From Pseudomonadota bacterium (GTDB lineage Bacteria > Myxococcota_A > Bradymonadia > Bradymonadales > GCA-2716585): a stretch of DNA of 64,000 nucleotides. The position numbers were made by a program, and so were the translations under genes. A model generated the notes under the pieces. That model did no database searches. It saw only the letters and a list, made by a program, of their open reading frames with translations, and was not told the origin of the DNA. Positions 1 through 8,445 of the stretch are shown piece after piece. The stretch's first letter is position 1. Each line of letters begins with the position of its first letter. Location of the stretch: NCBI GenBank assembly GCA_005804885.1, contig SYOX01000083.1:1-64000 (forward strand), read 5' to 3'.

Positions 1-62
1 CTCAGGGTGGGCTGCGCCCTCTCGGTCGCAGGCCAGCGCACGACCGATGTCGACACCAGGGG
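1..62 (-). repeat. Dispersed intergenic repeat, module B
   Basis: The first 62 bases are nearly the reverse complement of 26461-26522. Both contain CTGCGACCGAGAGGGCGC followed by CCCACCCTGAG. In both places the sequence sits beside a copy of module A (see 121-228) and lies outside genes. No open frame or transposase is associated. It looks like a component of a non-coding repeat family. Confidence 0.7.
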
Positions 63-120
63 GCGTGAAAACCACAATCCACAGGCCCACTTCGACGCGC
101 TGATCCTGCCCCGCGATCCG

Positions 121-228
121 CCCTGGCCCGCCCGCCGGCCTGCGCCCTTGGGCGCAGCCCCCCCGCGCATCCAAGCCCCACCCGACGAGCCCGTCCCCAA
201 CGGGGGCGGTGCGAGGAGCGTGGGGCGA
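121..228 (+). repeat. Dispersed intergenic repeat, module A (copy 1)
   Basis: This block of about 105 bp contains CCCACCCGACGAGCCCGT and GGTGCGAGGAGCGTGGGGCG around a short CCCC-AACGGGGGC palindrome. It recurs inverted at 26284-26381 over nearly its whole length, and as its last 53 bp at 26529-26581. All copies are intergenic. The rest of 229-475 holds a copy of the CAGGTTYGCTCAGTGAA motif (285-301) and otherwise nothing I can assign. Confidence 0.75.
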
Positions 229-475
229 TACGCCGTCGGCACGATCGTGGCGTGGGATGCCGTGGCGTCGCGGGCCTTGGAACCTTCACTGAGCAAACCT
301 GTGACTGGGATAGGCTCTGCATTGCGTTGGTCGGACTGGCGTGGGAGAGTCTTCTTCTGGGGGCGAGCGGAGCATCGTGGCGGGATCGCCCGTCGTCGTG
401 CGAGCCTGACCTTGGGGGGACGCGCCGAGGGCAGGCAGCGTCCGATATCGGGCGAGACTGTCGCCGAGGGCAGCC

Positions 476-1387
476 ATGGCACAATACAAGACCGGGCCGA
501 GCGCCTGGATCTTCTTCATCCTGGGCGGCACTTTCCTGTTCGGCTCCGTGTTGGTCGGCGCGCTGATGGTCTCCGTGGGCCTTGGGGTTGGCGGTGGCCG
601 GCCGCCGGGCCGCGACTTCTACGCGATGTTCGGAGGCCTGGCCTGCTTCTTTGTTGTCGTCGGCTCGCTGATGATCGCCCTCAACGTCTGGCTCCTCGCC
701 CGCCGGCGCAAGGCCCTTCCGCCAGATCCCAACCCGGCCGCGTGGGTGGCCTGGGCGCTGTCCCAGCGCAGCGCGTGGTGGAAGGGTGAGTGGGAGGGGC
801 GCACCGTGGTGGCGCAGCGCGCCTTCCGCAAGTACGGTCATGGTCACATCTACCTTCACGTGTCGGCCGCTGTGGCGTCGAGGGCGGTGCTGATTCGGCG
901 CGGCGGGGTGGCCGGTGGGCTGGGGCGAGCCCTCGAGTCTGTCGCCGGCGCCACCGTTGTCTCGGCCGCGACGCTGGGTTACCCCGACTTCGAGGTCTCG
1001 ATGGCCGAGCCGGAGTGGGCCGAGCGCGTGCTCGGCACGCCCAAGGCGCGGGAGGCCGTCCAGACCCTGGCCGCCCTGCCCACGGGGGCCAGCGTCGTCT
1101 CCATCAGCCTGAACCCCGGCCACCTGACCCTGTGCCACGGGTTCCCCTCCACGGGAGCCGTCGGGGAGCTCACCGCCTCCTCCTGCCTGCAGCAACTCGC
1201 CGCGCTCGCCAGGATCGCCGAGGCCCAGCCCGGGCCACGGACGCCGGTGCTGCCGAGCTGGAGCGACGGGCTCGCGCTGAACCCGGCCAAGGCGCAACGC
1301 GTGGCCTACGTCATCGTGTTCGTGCTGGTCGGAGGCATCGCGCTCGCGATCACCGTTGCCGCGTTGCTCGCGATGGCCTTGAGCTGA
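476..1387 (+). CDS. Conserved-hypothetical membrane protein, three predicted helices
   Basis: The protein has 303 residues, starts at ATG and has a GAGGG ribosome-binding element 5-6 bases upstream. Two hydrophobic helices occupy about residues 10-40 and 50-73. They are followed by an Arg-rich cytoplasmic-looking segment (ARRRK). A soluble domain of about 190 residues follows, then a last helix at about 277-302. No family is recognised and no catalytic motif is visible. The pattern of N-terminal helix pair, soluble domain and further helix resembles the protein at 49618-51054, but I see no clear sequence identity. Antisense frames here are long because the DNA is GC-rich. The plus frame is preferred for its helices and ribosome-binding site. 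Confidence 0.65.
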   Translation: MAQYKTGPSAWIFFILGGTFLFGSVLVGALMVSVGLGVGGGRPPGRDFYAMFGGLACFFVVVGSLMIALNVWLLARRRKALPPDPNPAAWVAWALSQRSAWWKGEWEGRTVVAQRAFRKYGHGHIYLHVSAAVASRAVLIRRGGVAGGLGRALESVAGATVVSAATLGYPDFEVSMAEPEWAERVLGTPKAREAVQTLAALPTGASVVSISLNPGHLTLCHGFPSTGAVGELTASSCLQQLAALARIAEAQPGPRTPVLPSWSDGLALNPAKAQRVAYVIVFVLVGGIALAITVAALLAMALS

Positions 1388-1625
1388 CCGCGAGCGTTGC
1401 CACCATCGTGCCCGAGGCGAAACGCGTGCGGTCGTCCTGAACCAGGGGAACCTCCAGTGCACCAGACCCCGTCGGCGGCTGGTCGCCCCCCAACCCCTGC
1501 CGGAGCGGGCGGCGAGTCCGTAAATGTTTGATATTGCATAAGAATCCACATCGCGCTTCGTCCGGATCGGTCAACAAGGGAGACCCGATGCCGCGCGAGG
1601 CGGTAAAACGCTTCGCCTCAATGCC

Positions 1626-3059
1626 TCAAAAAATCCGATCCACGAACCAGAACATCCCCAGCGACGCCCCCGCCATCGAACCCCAGGCCACGATCCTGTC
1701 GTGGAGCCCGCGCCGCCGACCCCACGCGAGCAAGGGCCAGATCCCCGCGATCAACGCCAGCTGACCCAGCTCCACCCCGACGTTGAAGCAGAACAGGGAC
1801 CACAGCGACACCCCCACACCCTGCCCGCCGAACACCCCCGCAAACCCAAAGCCATGAACCAGGCCAAAGAGCATCGCCACAAGCCCTTGCCAACGCTCAG
1901 GTTTTTCGGTTCTGGCCGAGAGCGCGAAGTGACAGGCCGCGAAGATCCCCACCCCGACGAGACACAGCCAGAGGCCGCCCCCTCGCCCCACCGCGACCAG
2001 CGCAGACGCCGCGATCGCGGCCACCACGACGACCGGGATCCGCGCGCCCTTGCCCTGCCTCGACCAGACGTTCTCGGCGGCCACCAGCGCGATCGACAAC
2101 CCGATCATCGCCTCTATCGAGGGCACGTCGACCCGCACGAGCCCCCCCCACGCCATCGCCAGCGTCGCGCAATGCCCAAGCGTGAACCCCGTCACCGTCA
2201 GCGCAAGCGCCCGCCACGACGTCGCCCCCAGCACCAGCATCGCCACGAAGGCCAGGTGATCCCACCCCGTCAGGATGTGCTCGACGCCGATGGCGATCAG
2301 CCGCCAGCCTGCCCCCTCGTCGACCCCCTCGGCCACCCCCACCGAGGGCGCCTCGGCGCTCAAGACACGCTCCACGATCAGGCGCCCCGCCTCCGCGCCC
2401 CCTCGGGCATCGCCCTCGCCTCGCGCTCCACCCGCCTCGGTGCTCTCAAGCGCCGTCAACATGTGAAGGTGCCCCGGGATCTCCTCGAAGAGCAGCGCGC
2501 TGCGGGCGCGCCACGGCCGGGCGATCCCGGCGCAGCCCACCCGCCACTCGAAGCGCCACGACCCCGGCTCCGCGCCCAGCTCTGCGAACGAGCCGCGCAC
2601 AGGCGCGCACCGCCCCAGCCTGCCCTCCAGCCAGAGCGCCCCCGTCAGCACCCCCTCGATGTCGCGCTCGCCGATCTCCCCAAGCGCGCTCCGGTCCAGG
2701 GCCGAGAGCCGGACCCTGACCGTCGCGCCCTCGGCGTCGAGCCGCCAGACGCTGTGGGAGACGCTCCGGGTGTGCGCGCCCGCGTCCGCCGCGAGGCCGG
2801 CGACCCCCGCCCACACGAGCGCCACCAGCGCGAGCGCCGCGACCGACGAGGCCAGCGCGCTCTGCGCAAACGGCCTGGGCAGGCGGCGCTCGGCGCAAAC
2901 GGCCAGCGCGCTCGGCGCGAATGGCCGGGGCGGGCGGCGCTCGGCGGGCAGGGCGGCGCGGCTCGACAAAGGGCTTGGCAGGCGGGTTGAGCGCGGAGCC
3001 CTCGCTGAAGATCCTGGCGTCTGGCGATCGCTGAAGATCCTGCAAGATGGCGATATCAC
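1626..3059 (-). CDS. HupE/UreJ-like membrane protein
   Basis: The protein has about 477 residues. A secreted N-terminal part with TRSVSHSVW after a hydrophobic segment is followed, from about residue 250, by a polytopic domain. That domain carries GWDHLAFVAMLVLG, TLGHCATLAMA and VHGFGFAGVFGG, the His-rich signatures of the HupE/UreJ_2 family. These are predicted metal-associated membrane proteins whose role is poorly defined. The GTG start at 3059 overlaps the stop of the upstream isomerase gene as GTGA, so the two are probably translationally coupled. The first 80 residues are low complexity and lie over repeated DNA, so a later start near 2825 cannot be excluded. It is the last gene of the DUF3604-isomerase-HupE operon. 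Confidence 0.85.
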   Translation of the reverse strand: MISPSCRIFSDRQTPGSSARAPRSTRLPSPLSSRAALPAERRPPRPFAPSALAVCAERRLPRPFAQSALASSVAALALVALVWAGVAGLAADAGAHTRSVSHSVWRLDAEGATVRVRLSALDRSALGEIGERDIEGVLTGALWLEGRLGRCAPVRGSFAELGAEPGSWRFEWRVGCAGIARPWRARSALLFEEIPGHLHMLTALESTEAGGARGEGDARGGAEAGRLIVERVLSAEAPSVGVAEGVDEGAGWRLIAIGVEHILTGWDHLAFVAMLVLGATSWRALALTVTGFTLGHCATLAMAWGGLVRVDVPSIEAMIGLSIALVAAENVWSRQGKGARIPVVVVAAIAASALVAVGRGGGLWLCLVGVGIFAACHFALSARTEKPERWQGLVAMLFGLVHGFGFAGVFGGQGVGVSLWSLFCFNVGVELGQLALIAGIWPLLAWGRRRGLHDRIVAWGSMAGASLGMFWFVDRIF

Positions 3060-3070
3060 TGAAGATCCTG
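3003..3070. repeat. Triplicated GCTGAAGATCCTG motif
   Basis: The 13-base motif (C/A)CTGAAGATCCTG occurs three times, at about 3004, 3030 and 3058, spaced 26 and 28 bases apart. It spans the junction of the isomerase stop and the HupE-like start. A second GC-rich repetition (GGCGCTCGGCG units) fills 2880-2960. Function is unknown. It lies where the HupE-like protein has a low-complexity N-terminus. Confidence 0.6.
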
Positions 3071-3925
3071 GCGGACGGCAATGGGCACCTCTCGCCGCCG
3101 GGCCTCCAGAAAGCGCCTGACGGCCTCATCGCCCAGGTTCTTGCGCCAGTCGGCCTCGACGAGCGCCTTGACCTCTTCGAAGGGCCGCTCCTGGCCCGCC
3201 TCGACCTCCGCGATCGACAGGAGGCAGGCGCCGCCCGCGCATCGCAGCGGCGGGCTGGTCTGGCCCTCGACCAGCGCCGAGGCCGCCGCCGCCAGCGTCG
3301 GCCCGAGGTAATCGCCGAGCTTCTGGACCGTCAACAGGGCGTCGGGCGGCGGCGTCAGCGGCGGATCCCCGAGGCGCGCGGCCTCCTCAGTCCAGCCGCC
3401 GCGCACGACGCGAGCGCGAGCCTCGGCGGCGCGCTGGAGGGCGGCCTCGTCGCCCCCGGAGAGCCGAGCGCTGAAGAAGAGCTGGCGCACACGAGCGCGG
3501 ACGGGCCGCCGGAACAGGGCCTTGCGCGCCTCGTAATGGGCGCGAAGGGCCTCCTCGGAGGGGGCGGGCTCGGCGCCCTCGGCCTGGGCGACGATGAAGC
3601 TGAGCACCGCGTCGCCGAGCGCCGCTCTGAGGCGCGGCGCCCGCATGGGGAGGCCGAGCTCGACGCCGCGCTGGGCCAGGAGCGACTCGTCGATGAGCCG
3701 ATCGAGCACATGGCGGCGCGCGGCCTCGTCGAGCGCGCGCCGATCGCCGCCCATCGCGTCGAGCACGCGCCGGTAGTCCTCCTCGGCGATCGGCGCGCCG
3801 CCGACGATCGCCACGGCGCCCTCAGGGACGCGCGGGGCCTCGGCGTCGGGGCCGAGAGCCCCCAGCGCCGCGATCACCGCCCCGAGCAGCGCCCCGAGGG
3901 CCAGCATCCCCTCGGCGGCCTTCAC
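3056..3925 (-). CDS. Parvulin/SurA-type peptidyl-prolyl cis-trans isomerase, membrane-anchored
   Basis: The protein has 289 residues. A GTG start overlaps the stop of the DUF3604 gene in a GTGA tetranucleotide. A hydrophobic segment at about residues 7-25 acts as signal or anchor. It is followed by a SurA_N-like helical region with PIAEEDYRRVLDAM and HVLDRLIDESLLAQRGV. The parvulin-like part has RVRQLFFSAR, LGDYLGPTLAAAASAL and EGQTSPPLRCAGGACLLSI. The order is typical of periplasmic foldases. It probably assists folding of exported partners encoded in the same operon, an inference from gene order. Some catalytic parvulin residues cannot be confirmed by eye. Confidence 0.85.
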   Translation of the reverse strand: MKAAEGMLALGALLGAVIAALGALGPDAEAPRVPEGAVAIVGGAPIAEEDYRRVLDAMGGDRRALDEAARRHVLDRLIDESLLAQRGVELGLPMRAPRLRAALGDAVLSFIVAQAEGAEPAPSEEALRAHYEARKALFRRPVRARVRQLFFSARLSGGDEAALQRAAEARARVVRGGWTEEAARLGDPPLTPPPDALLTVQKLGDYLGPTLAAAASALVEGQTSPPLRCAGGACLLSIAEVEAGQERPFEEVKALVEADWRKNLGDEAVRRFLEARRREVPIAVRQDLQ

Positions 3926-6357
3926 GGCCTGGGCTCTTGAGCCGAAGGTCGCGGGCCCGAAGGCCGCTGGCCCGAAGGCCGCTGGTCCAAGGGCTTCTGG
4001 TCCAAGGGCTTCTGGTCCGAAGGCTGCTGGCCTGAGGGCTGCTGGCCTGAGGGCCGCTGGCCCTCGGGGGGGGAGCCCTGGGGCGCGTCGGAGGGCGCGG
4101 GCGGATCGGCGGGGGCGGCGCGGGGATCGAAGCGGACGAAGATGGGGGAGGACCAGGCGCGCTCCTCGGCATCGGCGAGGCAGTCTTCGTCGAGCGGGGT
4201 GGGGACGCCGCCGAAGCAGGGGCGCTGTGTCTCGCAGCCTTCGCCTTCGCAGCGGAGGTTGCTGGCGTTGACGGTCGGGGTGGCCTCCTGGATGGCGCGC
4301 ACGTAGTAGACAACGTCGCGGGCGCCTTCGAGGAAGGCGGGGTCGTCGAACTCGACCCGACAGCCGGCGGGGTCGTCCGGGCAGTCGAAGGAGCGCCAGA
4401 CGTCCTCGATGAGCCCGTCGATGGGCTCCTCCTCGGCGCGCTGGGGCCGGATGCGGATGACCTCGATCCGGACGATCCTGCGGCGGGTGTCCGAGGGGTT
4501 GTAGCACTCGCCGACGCAGAGGCGAGCGAGCGCGTCGCCGCCAAGCGCGTCCTGGACCCAGTCGGGGCAGCCGGGCTTCTGCTCAAAGGCCCCGGCGGCG
4601 CGAACGACGAAGCGCGGCGCGGCGCCCATCTGGACCTCGCTGCCCATGGCGCGGCGGCCTTCGGGGCCGTTGATCAGGTCGAACCACAGCAGGATGCGAT
4701 CGCCCGAGGTGCCGTAGACCTCGCGCCGCTTGAGGGCGTCCCAGATCGCGGCGCGGTTGCGCCCCTGGCTGTGGACGGCCACGAGCCCTCCCGTCATGAA
4801 GAAGGAGGCCTGGCGCTCGGCGAAGACGGCCCTGAAGGGCGCCATCGACCCCGGATCCAGCGCGGCGGCCCGCAGCGACGGGGCCTCCCGCTCTCCATAG
4901 ACGAGCTCGGCCCACTCCTCGGCCTCGGGGCCTGTCGCCTCGGTCATCTTGCGCCGCGCGAACTCCTTGTAGCCGGTCCCTGGCCTGGCCTTGTGGTTGT
5001 CGCTGGAGGCCATCAGGCCCAGGACCGCATGCCGGGGCCTGGCCGGATCGTCGAAGTTGCCGCGCGCCAGGATGTACTGGGCCGAGCCGCCCGGGCGATA
5101 GTTGAAGGACGGCCCGTAGCAATCCCGACACTGGTCGCAGCCTCGCCAGTCCTCCACGCTGGCCCCCGGGATCGCCCTGAAGCCGGCCACCCCAAGCGCG
5201 ACGTGCCGCTCTCTGGCCTCGGCCACCCTCGACTCGCACTCCGAGGCCGACGCCTCGCCGCACCTCGACCGGATGATCTCGCCGGCCCTCCAGCAGCAGG
5301 GCTCGTAGCCCGGCGTCGGCGCGGGGCAGCGGGCGACGCCGTCCTTGTCGATCTCCACGGCCCGCCAGCTGCGATACTCCTCCGAGTTGCCGTGGCCCGA
5401 GAAGACCTCCAGGAGCCGCTGCCGCGCCGGGTCGTCCTGCTCGGCGGCCAGCTGCTTGTCCCAGGTGTAGCCCGGCGGCGTGTAGAAGCCCCAGGTCGTC
5501 CCGTGGGGGATGACCAGCGCGTCCAGGCCCCACTGGTCGAGCTTGTCAAAGAGCGCCCGGGGCGTCTCGGCCACCTCCATGCAGTCGGCGGGCAGCTCGC
5601 GCGTGTCGACACCCTCGGGGCAGCGCGGCGCGCCGCTGATCTCGCGCTGCATGCGGCCCAGGTCCAGGTAGCGCTGGCGGCGGCTGAAGTCACGAACCGG
5701 CACCGCCGCGAAGTCCGCCACCAGCCCGGGGTCTATCCCGCCCCCGCGCATCGCCTGGTTGGCCAGACCCTCGGCGCCGATCGGCCGGGCGGGCAGGTCG
5801 GCCTCACCAAGCCCTTGAAATATCACGTTTTTATGACCGTAGTGGGCGTCGGGCGTCGCCCCGACCTGCGTCCACTCAAAGCCCATGAAGGGCACCAGAT
5901 CCGGCGCCGCGCGCCCCCCGGCCACCGCCTCGCACTGCCGGATCGACGCCTTGGACTCCTCCCAGTGGGCCTGTGTCAGGGCCTCGGCGTGATCGGTCAG
6001 CGCGAAGAAGTCCAGCGCCGAACAATACCGGGCGAAGTCGCACGCGTCCGCAGGCGGGTGCGCCCCCTCACCGCCGAGCAAGGGCAGGCTCATCAGGAAG
6101 GCGTCGGTCGAGAAGGTCGTGTGGACGTGCAGATCCCCAAAGAGGATCTGCCCATCTGCGCGCTCCGACTCAGGAAACCCCGCCTCGGCGGCCACCTGCG
6201 CAGCCCCCCGCGCCGCCACCGTCGCCGCCGGGCTCTGCGCGGTGCGGACGAACCCAGGCCCTTCGTGCTCCCCCCCGCCGTAGATCACATAGAGCGCCAG
6301 CAGCAGCGCGACCAGCACGGACAGGATCCCGATGAGCCACTTCTTCTTGCCAGACAT
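3922..6357 (-). CDS. DUF3604 family exported protein
   Basis: The protein has 811 residues. The chosen ATG has GGGGAGGG just upstream; the longer reading to 6432 lacks a ribosome-binding site. An N-terminal anchor (KKKWLIGILSVLVALLLAL) precedes a PHP-like domain. That domain shows FGDLHVHTTFSTDAF, FFALTDHAE, GFEWTQVG, IPHGTTWGFYTPPG and SSDNHKARPGTGYKE, the metal-binding His/Asp motifs of DUF3604. The family looks like a metal-dependent hydrolase, but its substrate is unknown. The last 45 residues are a degenerate PSGQQ/PLDQK repeat, probably a flexible tail. It leads an operon with an isomerase and a HupE-like protein. From memory that neighbourhood recurs in other bacteria. Confidence 0.9.
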   Translation of the reverse strand: MSGKKKWLIGILSVLVALLLALYVIYGGGEHEGPGFVRTAQSPAATVAARGAAQVAAEAGFPESERADGQILFGDLHVHTTFSTDAFLMSLPLLGGEGAHPPADACDFARYCSALDFFALTDHAEALTQAHWEESKASIRQCEAVAGGRAAPDLVPFMGFEWTQVGATPDAHYGHKNVIFQGLGEADLPARPIGAEGLANQAMRGGGIDPGLVADFAAVPVRDFSRRQRYLDLGRMQREISGAPRCPEGVDTRELPADCMEVAETPRALFDKLDQWGLDALVIPHGTTWGFYTPPGYTWDKQLAAEQDDPARQRLLEVFSGHGNSEEYRSWRAVEIDKDGVARCPAPTPGYEPCCWRAGEIIRSRCGEASASECESRVAEARERHVALGVAGFRAIPGASVEDWRGCDQCRDCYGPSFNYRPGGSAQYILARGNFDDPARPRHAVLGLMASSDNHKARPGTGYKEFARRKMTEATGPEAEEWAELVYGEREAPSLRAAALDPGSMAPFRAVFAERQASFFMTGGLVAVHSQGRNRAAIWDALKRREVYGTSGDRILLWFDLINGPEGRRAMGSEVQMGAAPRFVVRAAGAFEQKPGCPDWVQDALGGDALARLCVGECYNPSDTRRRIVRIEVIRIRPQRAEEEPIDGLIEDVWRSFDCPDDPAGCRVEFDDPAFLEGARDVVYYVRAIQEATPTVNASNLRCEGEGCETQRPCFGGVPTPLDEDCLADAEERAWSSPIFVRFDPRAAPADPPAPSDAPQGSPPEGQRPSGQQPSGQQPSDQKPLDQKPLDQRPSGQRPSGPRPSAQEPRP

Positions 6358-6615
6358 CAGCCCTCCCCGCGCACCCCTGACCCGACGCGCCAACCTGCCC
6401 ATCGCGGCCGTGCGACAGCGGATGTGAACCACGAGCGCAGATCTTAAACTCAGCCGATCCGCCGACGCAAGACGCCGCCAGGGATCTCCAGGGGCGGCGC
6501 GGACTTCGACGTCGTTGTGACCGAGGTTCCTGGTGCGCTCGCTGCGGCCGGGGATCCGGCGCGCTCGCCCTGAGGGATCTCGACGTCGGGGGGCTCAAAC
6601 AGGAGAGGGGCCGCC
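6358..6615. other. Intergenic gap, nothing assigned
   Basis: These 258 bases lie upstream of the DUF3604 gene and downstream of the PilZ/DnaJ-like gene. An open minus frame crosses it but lacks a start with a ribosome-binding site and any recognisable domain. It presumably holds the promoter of the DUF3604 operon. I could not pick convincing boxes. Confidence 0.4.
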
Positions 6616-8187
6616 TCAGCCGCCCGCGAGGTGCTGGCGAGCGACGACCTGGCTGGGGTCAAGCTCAAGAACGCGCTTGAAGCAGTCCATCGCCTCACGG
6701 TGGTTCCTGCGCAGCAGCGCGGTCTCTCCCTTCTCCATGTAGAGCTCCACGCCGCTCTTGAGCTGGAAGGTGTTGACGAAGCTCTTGCGGTAGGCCACCC
6801 GCGTCGCGTCGTTCGCCAGAACGCGGCGCGCCTCGTCGAGCGCCTGCCGGATACGCACCAGATCGGCCTCGACCTTCGGCAGCAGCTCCTCGGGCACGGA
6901 TCTCCGATCGAAAATGACCATGTCGCGATGGTAGGCCTCCTCGATCAGCGCGCCGTAGGCGCTCCAGTGCAGATCGAGGATCTCAAAGTGATCCGAGAAG
7001 CCCAGCTTCGCCATCTTCGAGCGGTGATGCTGCATGAACTGCGCGACCGACAGCGGCGCCCACTGGCTTGAGGTCGCCGTTGGCCTGGAAGCCCCCGTCG
7101 CCTCCACCCTGGCGTACTCCGTGGGTCGCGACTCGCTCGACACCGGCCGCGACGCTCCTGGCGCCGGCTGCGACGGGCTCGACACTGGCCGCGACGGGCT
7201 CGATACCGGCCGCGACGGGCTCGATACCGGCTGCGACGGGCTCGACACCGGTCGCGACGGGCTCGACACCGGCTGCGACGGGCTCGACACCGGTCGCGAC
7301 GGGCTCGACACCGGCCGCGACGCTCCTGGCGCCGGCTGCGACGCGCTCGACACTGGCCGCGAACGAAAGGCGCCCGTAGCCTCGGCCTCGGGCACCTCCC
7401 GAGCGCTGCCCGACGGCCTTGCGCCGTGAACCGCTCCCGACTCGGGGGGCTCTGCCACGATCGGGTTGGGCTGGCTCTGGCGCCTGGGTCGGATGGATCC
7501 CGAGTCCGACGATCGCACGGGTCGGACGGACCCCGTCGCGGGACGCTCTGCGGCGAAGCCCGACGACGATCCAGCGCCAACGCGGGAGATCGGCCGGTGG
7601 CTCTCACGAGATCGATATCTCATCTGAGGTGGCGTGCTCCGAGGCCCGTGAGAGGGCAGATCAACGGAGACCCCGCCGGCCGCGTAGGCGCCCGCTGCGA
7701 CCCGCCACCACGCCTCGTGCTCCGGCGAGGCCGGCTCGACCTCCAGGACCGGCCCCGTCCTGAGCCGCTGGACCACCCGCGCCCTGTACCAGATCTCCAG
7801 GTTGACCGGGGGCAGCATGACACACAGGGCAAGCTCGGCGCCAACCTCCAACTCAAAGGGCATCTCCACCACCACGGCCTTTTGAGCCTCGATCTGGCCG
7901 CGCACGTCGAGGAAGGCCCCCTGCGTCAAGAGCTCCACCCCCAGGATCGAGCCATCGCGCTCGCCCAGAAAGACTCGCCGATCAGGAAGCGCATGACAGG
8001 AAAATGGCTTCTCCCCCTCAGCCGTCGCCTCAAGGTCCGCGACGATCCGCGCCAGGGTCTCGGCGACCTCGACCGTCGACAGCTCCTGGTACCTCGCCTT
8101 GAGGATGTGCTCGACCTCCGAGCGCAAGCGCTCCTGAAGGGCCGTCTCCCCCCCATTGCTCGACCTCGATGATCTCCAATCCGCCAT
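6616..8187 (-). CDS. PilZ-like / DnaJ-like / TPR protein with Pro-Ser repeat linker
   Basis: The protein has 523 residues. The first 190 residues contain a helical head and a beta-rich part with CHALPDRRVFLGERDGS, GAFLDVRG and EIWYRARVVQRL, reminiscent of PilZ-type domains. A disordered linker follows (about residues 205-390), including PVSSPSR/PVSSPSQ heptads. The third part, from DHFEILDLHW to ATRVAYRKSF, resembles the degenerate DnaJ-like domain of myxobacterial proteins. A single TPR-like helical pair ends the chain (NHREAMDCFKRVLELDP). The role is probably protein-protein interaction in signalling, an inference. Each domain call is tentative, and the TPR tail ends abruptly after one repeat. 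Confidence 0.7.
   Translation of the reverse strand: MADWRSSRSSNGGETALQERLRSEVEHILKARYQELSTVEVAETLARIVADLEATAEGEKPFSCHALPDRRVFLGERDGSILGVELLTQGAFLDVRGQIEAQKAVVVEMPFELEVGAELALCVMLPPVNLEIWYRARVVQRLRTGPVLEVEPASPEHEAWWRVAAGAYAAGGVSVDLPSHGPRSTPPQMRYRSRESHRPISRVGAGSSSGFAAERPATGSVRPVRSSDSGSIRPRRQSQPNPIVAEPPESGAVHGARPSGSAREVPEAEATGAFRSRPVSSASQPAPGASRPVSSPSRPVSSPSQPVSSPSRPVSSPSQPVSSPSRPVSSPSRPVSSPSQPAPGASRPVSSESRPTEYARVEATGASRPTATSSQWAPLSVAQFMQHHRSKMAKLGFSDHFEILDLHWSAYGALIEEAYHRDMVIFDRRSVPEELLPKVEADLVRIRQALDEARRVLANDATRVAYRKSFVNTFQLKSGVELYMEKGETALLRRNHREAMDCFKRVLELDPSQVVARQHLAGG
7136..7360 (-). repeat. 21-bp coding minisatellite
   Basis: Seven consecutive 21-bp units of the form GGGCTCGAYACYGGYYGCGAC run head to tail. 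They are bounded on each side by a variant unit GCTCCTGGCGCCGGCTGCGAC. On the coding strand each unit gives one PVSSPS(R/Q) heptad, and the bounding units give PAPGASR. The unit is a multiple of three, so copy-number change would alter linker length without breaking the frame. Confidence 0.9.
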
Positions 8188-8445
8188 CACCACCCCGCAA
8201 GGAAAACCGACAAGACCGCGCGCCTCCTCCGATCATACGCATCGGCTCCAAGCCAGACAAGGTTGACCTCCGACAAACCCCCTGCCGTCGACCATCCAGC
8301 CGCTCTCTCTGTGCAACCTCGCCCGGGATCGCCCGCCCCCGAATTCATCGGCAGATCAATTTTCCTGACAAGAGGGACGATTCGGCACATCATCCTACAT
8401 GGCATGACATGTCGCCTGTCATCCGACAACAAGAGGACGCCTCCG

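Noticed and set aside
2..1549. Long minus-strand open frame of about 515 codons opposite the first membrane-protein gene
   Set aside because: It is Arg/Gly/His-rich, lacks a domain and ribosome-binding site, and is the usual by-product of GC-rich third positions on the other strand.
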